Below are positions 11,401-22,102 of a stretch of DNA of 64,000 bases, one piece after another. Source of the stretch: Populus alba (lineage: Eukaryota > Streptophyta > Magnoliopsida > Malpighiales > Salicaceae); NCBI RefSeq assembly GCF_005239225.2, contig NC_133300.1, forward strand, positions 15,033,875 to 15,097,874. Direction: 5' to 3'. A program made the position numbers and the translations under genes. Positions within the stretch are counted from its first letter, which is position 1, and each line of letters starts with the position of its first letter. The notes under the pieces were generated by a model, which did no database searches, was not told the origin of the DNA, and saw only the letters and a program-made list of their open reading frames with translations.

Positions 11401-12041
11401 ACTTCCAAGTGCTGGAAAAATAAAAAACATAAACAGTATGTTAAACCCATCAAGTTATAACAATTGCTAGTCTTTAAAACAAATCCAAGTTAAAGTATGA
11501 ATTTTTAATTTTTTTTTGGCACTTGTTTCCTCATAACAAATATTTTTTCATTTTAGATCTAACCTGAAATTTTCATTTAATTTAATAACAAGGAACTAAC
11601 TTATAGTTTTAAAAAATTAAATTATAATTTACTCTAATTATTATCTCTTAAAACCTATAACTTAATAGGAATTTTTATGGTTAGGACATAATTTTTCTAC
11701 AAAACCAAGCGTTTGCATAAAAGGAAATTCCAATGAGATGCTTTTAGTTCAAAGAGCAAAACAACAAGGTACAAAAAGCATAGCACAAACAACTTAGTTG
11801 TAAATAAACCTAGCTAACCAAAACAACAATTGCTGCATAATCCAAAAGAGCAGCTGTGTGGGAATATAAAAAGGATATGGTGAAATTATAAATAAGAAGG
11901 AATCACAGGAAAAAAATTATTCAATTAATAAAATTGATCACTAGCCATTTCATCAATTCTTGAACTGCTAAAACATAAAACCAGCACAACAATCATTAGT
12001 TCATCTTGATAAGGTAAATGCACTTACTGTTTGATCATAAG
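11401..12041. other. AT-rich intergenic DNA with one arm of an old direct repeat
   Basis: No gene is visible. About 11436-11690 is clearly similar to 22405-22690 on the other side of element E (shared TTATAACA.TTGCTAGTC and AACAAATCCAAGTTAAA strings). Before E inserted, the two copies were roughly 1 kb apart. They may be remains of a small older element. Confidence 0.5.
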
Positions 12042-13944
12042 TGTCGCACGTCACTAGCGCGGTGATATTTCATTGTCTTTGCTTGATTTGGTTCTTGGGA
12101 TTCGCCACCTAGTATTTTATTAAGGGTTACTAGGAAACCCGAATGTACTTGTCATTATCAGAGATTCGGGGGTAAGGGACTGGTTGTGGCTAGGAAAGGT
12201 ATTAGCACCCCTAGTACACCTTACCTGAGGTAAGCTGCTTCGCGGTTTGATGTGATTTGAAAATTTAAAATATTAGTCAAATTCTAAGGTTTTAATAAAT
12301 CAGTTATTAAATCCCAGAATATATGTAGAAACATGTTACATTTTCATGGAAAATATAACATAATTTTATTTTTCCTTCAGATATTTAACCACATTCAAAT
12401 TAAATACTTAATTCTTTTTTCTTCTTTTCATTATATGTCTCTTTTTTCTTTACATTAAAAAGAAACTACATAAAAGAAAATACAAACACAAACAGTAACA
12501 CCACTTTTTTTTCTATGCAGTTTTACATATTACAAAATAACATAAATTAAACAAAAAAACTAACAGTAATTTTACACACATTTTCCATCATGTAAAATTA
12601 CAAAACAGGCCCCTAAACACCTAGGAATTGCAGAGGACTTCTGGAAGCTACCGGAACAGTGGCGGCGCGTCTCTTCCACGCACCCCCGCCACTGGAGGCG
12701 CGTGGGTTCACGCGCCGCTGTGAAACCAAGAACAGGAACACAGGGGGTCTGGCTCGACCTCTTCTTCCCTTCATTTCCTTGCCGGCGGTGGATCTTTCAG
12801 TCACCTGCAAAGCATAAAATCACAACTAGTCGATTTTATTTTGTTTTTTAGATCTGTCCAGTTCCTCCGACTTCTCCCTTCTCGTCGGTGTTTCTTCTGC
12901 CGATGGCCGATCTGGTGGCTGGGAGGACTTCTTCTTCTTCTCCTCCACTTCAGTGGTTGGCGGTCACTTTGGCTCACTCTGGTTTTGGCCAAAAACAGAG
13001 GCGGCTGGGGAAGAAGAGAGAAGGACTTGGGTCTGTCGGGTTGTTGGTCCAAGGAGAGGAAGATGGGGCTGCTGGCGGCATTGAGGCGGAGACACCGTCG
13101 TTGGGGAGCTGTGGTTGGTTCTGGAGAGAGTCTGTTGGATGCGCACTGCTGAATCTCCGGTGAGGCAGCTGGTTCGGGTGGTCCTTCTTTGGCAAAGGAA
13201 GGGGGTAGTGCCTTTGGTTCTCCTTCTGTCGAGAAAATGGAGAGACCCAAGGGGATGGGAGCGACGTCCTATCTCTATTTGGGAGGAAACAGAATCAAAG
13301 AAGATGGGGGCGGCGGTTGAGAGGTTTTTAGGTTTCTTTCAAAGGCCAGGCCGATGGCTTGCCAAGAAGAAAATCAAAATGGAGGGGGGGCAGGTTTTTT
13401 TTCAAAGGAGAAGGGGCAGCTGCCTTGGTTTCCAAGGATGGTGGCTGCTAGAGCCAGGGTTTTAGGTTTAGGTTTTTTTTTTACTCTTAATTTTTCTTTC
13501 ACCCCTCTCAATCGTTTCTCCCCGGGTCCCTAAATTTTTCTCCCCGTGTCAAAATTTTCTCCTCCGGTTTATTACTGTAGCTTAGTACTTATAGGAAAAG
13601 TTTTGCTAGGTTTTCAAACTAGTCCCTCAACTTTTCCTTTCCTTTTCTTTTCCTCTTTTGTTTTTGTAAATTTTGATTTTTTATATTTTTTTTATTTTTT
13701 AAAGCGAGTAATATCAACGTCAACTCAACAAGGAAAATCAGTGATCATAAAATTTACGCGTTAAAAATTGAATGCGTTCTAAATACCTTTGAAAATTTAA
13801 ATTCTTTTGAGATGATGTTGAAAATGCTAAAAACGATGCAAATAAATCAAAAATACATTTTTTGGGTTTTTCCTTGTTTTTTTTGCTATTTTTTATTTTT
13901 CTGAAAATTTATCAAAAATATGGGTTAAAAATTAGGTAGCAACA
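12042..13944 (-). repeat. 3' LTR of element E (1903 bp)
   Basis: Homologous along its length to 20182-22102, with substitutions and small indels. The GC-rich part (12610-13470) gives long apparent frames on both strands, but both LTRs share them and they have no domain signal. An 8-bp-arm hairpin (12697-12704 and 12709-12716) lies in the GC-rich part. Confidence 0.9.
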
Positions 13945-13958
13945 GATGCCCCCTCTTT
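13945..13958 (-). other. Polypurine tract of element E
   Basis: On the minus strand AAAGAGGGGGCATC directly precedes the 3' LTR. It is identical to the tract of element D at 54983-54996. Confidence 0.8.
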
Positions 13959-14123
13959 ACAATGCTTACGAAGCAAAAATTCCTCAATGTTTTGTATAGT
14001 AAGCTTGTAAAGAAAACAAAAGGTCTTCCTAGATTACTGAGTGATCCACTCAGCCAAGGACTTCGCTTTTCAAAAGAAAACGGTCTCATTATCTTGGGTG
14101 ACCTGCCCATTTTGAAGAAAAGT

Positions 14124-14440
14124 GGTCTATTTTCAAGGGCAACTTGCCCACACACTCACGCTGGTCTATTTTTAGGGGCGACCTGCCCACACATACCCAC
14201 GCTAGTCTATTTTCACGGGCAACTTGCCCACACATACTCCTTGTGGTCTATTTTCAGGGGCGACATGCCCACACATACTCACGCTGGTCTATTTTCAGGG
14301 GCGACATGCCCACACATACTCACGCTGGTCTATTTTCACGGGCGACCTACCCACACATACTCATTGTGATCTATTTTCACGGGTGACCTGCTCACACGTA
14401 CTCATGCTGGTCTATTTTCACGGGTGACCTGCTCTTTTGA
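14124..14440 (-). repeat. 41-bp tandem repeat, about eight copies
   Basis: GGTCTATTTT-type starts fall at 14124, 14163, 14204, 14245, 14286, 14327, 14368 and 14409, nearly all 41 apart. Each unit has a small hairpin, GGGC...GCCC around a 5-base loop, sometimes extended (GGGCAA...TTGCCC). Confidence 0.95.
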
Positions 14441-14628
14441 TTGGGTTAACCTGAGCTCTCATATGGCGATCTCCTTTAACCGAAACCAAAATTGGTGTGT
14501 AGCTTGGTCAATGTGAAATCCCATGTGGCGATTCCCTTTAACCAAAGCTAAATTATGTGTGTGGTTGGGTTAACCTGAAATCCCATCTAGCGATCTTCTT
14601 TAACTAGAACCGATACAAAGATGTGTGT
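14441..14628 (-). repeat. Transition units resembling the hairpin modules of element D
   Basis: Three units read on the minus strand contain GAATCGCCACATGGGATT-like strings, close to the GGAATC/GATTCC modules at 53445-54845, spaced by GGTTAAAG. They link the arrays of E and D by descent. Confidence 0.6.
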
Positions 14629-15535
14629 GTGGTCTCATTGTAATGGGTGACCTACCCAAAAAACATGATGATGGTCTCATTATGACGAGTGACCTACCCA
14701 AAAAGCATGATGGTCTCATTATGACAGGTGACCTACCCAAATGGAAGAAATGATGGTCTCATTATGATAGGTGACTTACCCAAATGGAAGATGATGATCT
14801 CATTATGAAGGGTGACCTACCCAGATGAAATGATGATCAAAATGTGAATTGGTCGCATTGTTATGGGTGACCTACCCAAATGGAAGATGATGAAAATATG
14901 AAGTGGTCTCATTGTTATGGGTGACCTACCCAAATGGAAGATGACGAAAATATGAAGTGGTCTCATTGTTATGGGTGACCTACCCAAATGGAAGTGATGA
15001 TCTCATTATGATGGGTAACCTACCCAGATGAAATTTGATGAAAAACGGTCTTATTATAATGGGTGACCTACCCAAGAAAATGCAAAGATTTTTTCAAAAC
15101 AATGGTCTCATTATTATGGGTGACCTACCCAGATGACAAGAAAAGTGGTCTCATTGTTATGGGTGACCTACCCAGATGGAAAGTGGAAAGTGGTCTCATT
15201 GTCATGGGTGACCCACCCAAAAAAATGCAAAGATTTTTTTCAAAAGAAATGGTCTCATTGTTATGGGTGACCTACCCAGATGAAAAGAAAAGTGGTTTCA
15301 TTGTTATGGGTGACCTACCCAAAGGGAAGATGATAGTCTCATTATGATGGGTGGCCTACCCAAATGCAAGATGATCAAAATGTGAATTAGTCTCATTGTT
15401 ATGGGTGACCTACCTAAATGGAAGAAATGATGGTCTCATTATAATGGGTGACCTACTCAGATGAAAGATGATAAGCGGTCTCATTATAACGGGTGACCTA
15501 CCCAAGTAAAAACATGGTGAATGGTCTCATTGTAA
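14629..15535 (-). repeat. Variable-length tandem array with GGGTGACCTACCC core, about 20 copies
   Basis: Units of about 38-58 bp begin with GGTCTCATT and contain GGGT-GACCT-ACCC, a short hairpin whose stem differs from the neighbouring 41-bp array (GGGC/GCCC) by matched changes on both sides. Confidence 0.9.
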
Positions 15536-18500
15536 CAAATTAAAAATATGTGCAATTCTTTGAGGTTAGATGACATGCATGCATCCTTACCTGATTTGAA
15601 ATATAGGTCCCCTCCTCTTTGCTAATCCATCGTCATAAGACGCCTTTGTTTGCATTCCAAAGCTTTCTTTGTTCTTTCGATGCATTGGCTCATTTATGTG
15701 CTAGCCATCACTCCTGTAAATGCAGTGCCCATCCCAGGTTGTCTTCGACAATTACTACTCTCATCGTTCATCAAGCTTGACAATGCCCCCAAGTGTGGTG
15801 TTGCTTGATTCATCATAAAGGATTTTCTCTCTTGGATTCTTCTAAGAATTATCTTTTGATTGATTGTGTGCAAGATGCCAACACCCATCAAGATTGTCAA
15901 CCAGTCATGAACATGCCTCCAGTTGAAACAGTACTCTTCAAGTACATGTTATCATCAGCCTTCTTCGAAGTCATCTAGTCGTCCAGACATACATTTCATA
16001 GCTTGAAGTGAAAGACTCATTGTTGTATGCTCAATGTTCTTTCTCATGGATTCCTCTCAGCTTGTCAAATCAGATTGTGAAAAGAAATGCATTGGCATCA
16101 TTAATGATGTTCATTCTATCACCCATACTCATGCGGTGAAATGTGCATTAGAGCTTCAAAACAGATGGTCCCACAGTCAGTCTCGGTGGGTGCATGCTTC
16201 AGACATTAATTCAAATGCAACTACATAATAGCATTTGTCGAGAATCATAGCTATGTTTCAAAGGATAACCCAAGATGAATATGTCCTTCAGATGCAATGC
16301 TGCTCATCAATTACTGTTGGGATTGTCTTTGAACAACATTGCCCCCAATATGATCTGAATGTGCTCGTTCATTGCATGTATTTCTTTGAACACCATTGTC
16401 CTGGGCTCACTGATTCATCCTTTAATCATCTTTTTTTCCCCCAGCTGATCTGAATACTGCTTGTTTTCCTTCTCAGGGTCCACTATATTTCCCTTAGGTG
16501 GTCAACTTTTCAAGGAGTGTTGAGAAATGTTGATGTCATTTTTGTCAAGGATTTTGCCAATTTGATCGATATTCTTCTTGTTTGGCAATCTTTCTTATTC
16601 TTGAATCAAATCTCATATTTCAAAGATTATGTCTACTCAAAGTCTAGTTGTTGAAATGAAATAAGAGAGATGTTTGTTTTGGAAAAGATTTTGAAAATCA
16701 AACCTCTTTAATCAAAGACCCAACACGCCATTCAATGTAGTCCTTTGATTGTCTTGTGTTTTGAAAATAGAAATTGACCCGTTGTAAGATTAAAATGACT
16801 TTTTCAGGGTTCCTTGTGTCAGTTTTAATCTTTGATATTGGGTATATATTTTAATGGTAAGCGATGAGGTGACCTTCTATGAATTTCCAGGAAAACAAAA
16901 GGCTCAAGTCAAAACTTGAGGATTCATCAAGAAAGATTGTTTTCTTTTTTAGCACCAATTTTATCAGCATGCATAATAACCAGTAGCTTAATTCATGAAG
17001 CCACGACTCTTATGGAAAAACTCTTCAAGTTTTGAGATCGCCATTTATCGGTTCAGATTGCTTACTTGATTAAAAAGGGCTTTTTAAAGCACGTAATGCA
17101 GGCTATGGTTCGTGGCTATGAAAAAAAGGAAATTCATAGGCTCAAAAGGTGTTTGAGGGTTTTAATGACCTAGGACCAACATTAACTATTCATCAACTCT
17201 CTTTCTCTTGTTGTCATTGTAGACAAAGTGACATATAACCTTGTTAATCTCAAATATCATAATTCTCTTAACATAGGTCATAATGTAAATCCAACTTTTT
17301 CTTTGATGAATAACCAATCTAATTTTTTTTTAAGACATTAGAGGCTTTATCCTAGACACACCAAAAGATATGAAGCATCGATTTTTCTAGTGTTGACTTT
17401 TGGTATTTGCTATGTCTTTTTTCAATTGAAACTTCTTTTGCCCTTCTTAGAATTGATAGGCATTCTCCTTCCCTTTTTTGTTACTCTTTTTTTTTTTTTT
17501 ACATATCCCTCCTCAAAGTTTTATTGGATGCCCCTCAATCGAGGGCTTTTCTTCTTCTGGCCCTTTCTTAATCATTCGACTTTTTCTATGTCTTTCTTTT
17601 ATCCATTAATCCTATCAGTGTCTTTAAAATATCTCTCATTTGCCCCCAGTGTGGGGTGTGATCCTAGTCAGGTTTTTTTTTGAAAGAAAATATTTTACTA
17701 GGCTTGAAATGGGACTGCAAGGGATAATATTTCAAGAAATGTGAAAGGATAACAAAAATGGCCTTTTCTCATTTCAAGCAAGGTCGGTTAGAACCGATAA
17801 CTTTTGATCTCATCCAGTGTAATGATTTGAACTTTTAAGAATCATGATTCACGAGTCCATAACTACTAAATCCACTACAAGTCATTATGCATACTGCTAA
17901 AAATTAGTTATATGATGTGTGGTTCAATTTTAGAAGGTATGAGTTCAAAATTGTTTGGTCACCTAATGTCATTTTCAAGCATCGGGTCATTTCTGCAATC
18001 AAAACACTTTTATCTTTTAGGATTGACTAGCCTGAATTTTGCATGTTGGAGTTTGATCAAAATTTTTGTTAAAATAACCTTTGAAAAAAGGTATCTCTTG
18101 ATTTCAAAACAATAGGAAGACCAAGGAAAGACATGTGTCGTTCAAGGATGAGATGTGACCCCGAAACAAAAATGCAAAATGGCAAAAATCACAAAGATGA
18201 TTGACAGTTTAACCCCTTCTTAGATCAGCTACTCTGGCCATATCTGTATTTTGCCAAGCAATTTCGATCACTCGTTATTCTGAAAATGATCGATGACATC
18301 ATCTTTCACAAGCTGAGCTTAATTTTTCAAACTCTTGCATCTGTTCAACTAAAATGGTCGAGGGTTGAACCACCTAAAAAACGGTGGTTGCATAGGGTTG
18401 TCAGAGTCAGGCAAAATGCTGGAATCTGGCAGATGCTGGTCGACAAACTTAAGTGGCAAAGGAATGTCGATCTTGGCAAAGACATTTGATGTTACAATGA

Positions 18501-20160
18501 GACTTGGCTAGACCACATAATTAAGGTTTCACACCGTCAGAGTCATCTACTGATTCATCTTCAGATTCATCTCTCTTCTTTGGTTTGGCATCCATAGTAG
18601 AACCTTCAATCTTTCCCATCTTCATAGCTTGCTCAATTCTTTCGGCAAATCCTCACAACATCATGTAAATCTTCCAATGTTGTTGTGGTTGGTTGAGGGT
18701 TGTTGGAAAAACCTTCCAATAGCTAGGTAATCCTGACAGTGCCCAAAACATGCAGCACCGCCACTGCCGATGTGTGAAATGACATGTTTCCTTTATTAGA
18801 GGAGACACTGACAAGTCTAAAATTACTCTATTCCTCTTTGATTTCTCACTGACAGTGGAGCAAACAGACACTTGTAGAGGAAGCTCTGCTCTGTTGAAGT
18901 TTTAGTCTTATTCCTATTTTTTCAATCCAAGTATGTCTCTTCTTCCTACTTTTGTGTTTTCAAGCTAACATTGATGGGAGGAAATTATAGATGATCTGAA
19001 ACTGCTGCATCCCTTCTTAGGTTCCCCACTTGCAGAGCCACAAACAGATTTATGTAGAGAGAGCTCTGCCACGTTGAAGTTCAATGTCTGCTTCTGTTTT
19101 TTTTTTTCCTCTTTTCAGATCAGCATTGGAAGATGGTTGGAAACAAGGCCAATGCATCAAGCATAGAAAGCTAGCAGCTATTGGGTGCTTTTGGAAGATA
19201 TGAAGGCTTTGAATGACTATCAGTACAGTCGAACAAGAAAAAAAGGTCGTCATTAGTTGATGACTGAAGGCAGTACTGTCGTTCTTGACTGAAAAAGAGA
19301 GGTGCAACTTCAATGGGACATGGACACAAAGTGTTCCCACAGAAGATTGTGCAGACATTTCCTTTTTATTTCTTAAAGCTCACCGTTTGCTCAAACAGAT
19401 GTGCGTCTAGCCACTTCACCTTTGATGATCTCCACTTTCTTTTGACAATGAGCCTCGCTCTGACCCCCTTTTTTATTATCCGTCTTTTCCAGTCTAGTGT
19501 GGTAGACCTTGGATAGGGGAACCTATTTTTCATCCCGGTACATGCATGGTAAATGTATGACATGTAATCTAAATTATGAATTTGCCCTTCAAGGGGTGAT
19601 ATATGGTTGTAACTCTTGTATGATGAAACAAGAATTTTTATTCTTGCTCAAGCTCTACAATAGAAATTTCTTGAGTGATGACCATTATATCTCCCGTAAG
19701 TCCTGAATACAAGATACTTCAAGAAGGGTTTGCCCAGATGCAAAATAAATATTTACGGAGCATACATACTAAAGGCAAGTTCTAATCTTTTTATGTGAGA
19801 CAAAGGGTAGGTTTACTACTTGGTCTCTAAAAAGGGTCTCTTGTTGTCCTAGTGATCACCCTCGTAAAGGCAATATAAGGGCCCAGTAGGTAATGATCGA
19901 CACGTGTGCCAATATTTACTAGTCTAAACACTCAACAAAGAGTTGGGGTTTACACAAATTTAAACCTGGACTGAAGTCATAAGGTAAGCTGTTAGTCCCC
20001 CACCTAACCTAAAGCTTGTGTGTGCTTTCTAAAATTAAAACATGTGATGCATGAGAAAATTATATACAATGCATGAATAAAACATAAATAAAATAACACA
20101 AAAAATCTTAAACACATCAAAACACAAAGCTTAGTCCGATAAAGTTGAAAACAATACCTT
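15536..20160 (-). other. Noncoding interior and leader of element E
   Basis: No retrotransposon domain can be read in any frame. Short frames lack support. Visible structure: a block at 17641-17671 almost identical to 52902-52932 of element D; partial duplications between about 18820-18910 and 19030-19090; and a leader near the primer-binding site (19980-20060) sharing AAGCTTGTGTGTGCTT- and CACCTAACCTAAAG-like strings with the leader of D at 50450-50480. It is best explained as a decayed or replaced gag-pol interior. Confidence 0.6.
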
Positions 20161-20178
20161 TCCCCAGTGGAGTCGCCA
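20161..20178 (-). other. Primer-binding site of element E (tRNA-Arg type)
   Basis: On the minus strand TGGCGACTCCACTGGGGA lies three bases inside the 5' LTR. Element D has exactly the same 18 bases. This type is known from Ogre/Tat elements. Confidence 0.85.
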
Positions 20179-20181
20179 TTA

Positions 20182-22102
20182 TGTCGCGCGTCACCCGCGC
20201 GGCGATTTTGCTTTTGGCAATTTTTTGTTGTCTTTGCTTGATTTGGTTCTTGGGAGTCGCCATCTAGTATTTTATTAAGGGTTACTAGGAAACCCGAATG
20301 TACTGGTCATTGTCAAAGATTCGGGGGTAAGAGACTGATTGTGGCTAGAGAAGGTATTATCACCCCTAGCACACCCTACTAAGGTAAGCTGCTTCGTAGT
20401 TTGATGTGATTTGAAATTTTAAAATATTAGTCAAATTCTAAGGTTTTAATAAATCAGTTATTAAATCCAATAATATATGTAGAAACATGTTACATTTTCA
20501 TGGAAAATATAACATAATTTTATTTTTCCTTCAGATATTTAACCACATTCAAATTAAATACTTAATTCTTTTTTCTTCTTTTCATTATATGTCTCTTTTT
20601 TCTTTACATTAAAAAGAAACTACATAAAAGAAAATACAAACACACACAGTAACACCACTTTTTTTCTATGCAGTTTTACATATTAAAAAATAACATAAAT
20701 TAAACAAAAATACTAACAGTAATTTTACACACATTTTCCATCATGTAAAAATTACAAAACAGGCCCCTAAACACCCAGGAATTGCAGAGGACTTCTGGAA
20801 GCTACCGGAACAGTGGCGGCGCGTCTCCTCCACGCACCCCCGCCACTGGCGGCATGTGGGTTCACGCGCCGCTGCGAAACCAAGAACGGGAACACAGGGG
20901 GTCTGGCTCGGCCTCTTCTTCCCTTCATTTCCTTGCCGGCGGTGGATCTTTCATTCACTTGCAAAGCATAAAATCACAACCAATCAATTTTATTTTGTTT
21001 TTTAGATCTGTCCAGTTCCTCCCGCTTCTCCCTTCTCGTCAGTGTTTCTTCTGCCGATGGCCGATCTGGTGGCTGGGAGGACTTCTTCTTCTTCTCCTCC
21101 GCTTCAGTGGCTGGCGGTAACTTTGGCTCACTCTAGTTTTGGCCAAAAACAGAGGCAACTGGGGAAGAAGAGAGAAGGACTTAGGTATGTCGGGTTTTTG
21201 GTTCAAGGAGAGGAAGATGGGGCTGCTGACGGCATTAAGGCGGAGACACCGTCGTTGGGGTGCTGTGGTTGGTTCTGGAGAGAGTCTATTGGATGCGCGC
21301 TGCTAAATCTCAAGCGAGGCAGCTGGTTCAGGTGGTCCTTCTTTGGCAAAGGAAGGGGGCAGCGGCTTTGGTTCTCCTTCTGCCCCGAAAATGGAGAGAC
21401 CCCAAGGGATGGGAGCGGCGGCCTGTCTCTGTTTGGGAGGAAACAGAATCAAAGAAGATGGAGGCGGCAGCTGAGAGGTTTCTAGGTTTCTTTCAAAGGC
21501 CAGGCTGGCGGCTTGCCAAGAAGAAAATCAAAATGGAGGGGGGGGGGCAGGTTTTTTTTCAAAGGAGAAGGGGCGGCTGCCTTGGTTTCAAAGGATGGTG
21601 GCTGCCAGAGCCAGGGTTTTAGGTTTAGGTTTTATTTTTACTCTTAATTTTTCTTTCACCCCTCTCAATTGTTTCTCCCCGGGTCCCCAAATTTTTCTCC
21701 CCGTGTCTAAATTTTCTCCTCCGGTTTATTATTGTAGCTTAGTACTTATAGGGAAAGTTTTGCTAGGTTTTCAAACTAGTCCCTCAACTTTTCCTTTCCT
21801 TTTCTTTTCCTTTTTTTTTTGTAAATTTTGATTTTTCATATTTTTTTTGTATTTTTTAAAGCGAGCAATATCAACGTCAACTCAACAAGGAAAATCAGTG
21901 ATTATAAAATTTACACGTTAAAAATTGAACGTGTTCCAAATACCTTTGAAAATTTAAATTCTTTTGAGATGACATTGAAAATGCTAAAAACGATGCAAAT
22001 ACATCAAAAATATATTTTTTTGGGTTTTTCCTTGTTTTTTTTGCTATTTTTGATTTTTCTGAAAATTTATAAAAAATATAGGTCAAAAATTTGGTAGCAA
22101 CA
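20182..22102 (-). repeat. 5' LTR of element E (1921 bp)
   Basis: The pair of 12042-13944, ending ...GGTAGCAACA, then ATAAG. The conserved U5 stem-loop and PBS-like motif are near 20255-20300. Confidence 0.9.

Larger units (their letters stand above)
12042..22102 (-). mobile_element. Element E: Tat/Ogre-like LTR element without genes (LARD-like)
   Basis: Two LTRs, 12042-13944 and 20182-22102, both run TGTCGC...GCAACA on the plus strand and are flanked by a perfect 5-bp duplication ATAAG (12037-12041 and 22103-22107). The minus orientation follows from the primer-binding site at 20161-20178 and the polypurine tract at 13945-13958. I recognise no gag, protease, reverse transcriptase or integrase in the 6.2-kb interior, so it must have been moved by proteins from another element. 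The leader, polypurine tract and one 30-bp block are shared with element D. Confidence 0.9.

Noticed and set aside
12613..13465. Several overlapping frames in GC-rich DNA, also at 20767-21622
   Set aside because: They lie inside both LTRs of element E, occur on both strands and show no domain; GC-rich LTR sequence gives few stops.
18286..19706. Short frames of 65-100 codons in the interior of element E
   Set aside because: No domain, conflicting strands and partial duplications nearby; not supported as genes.
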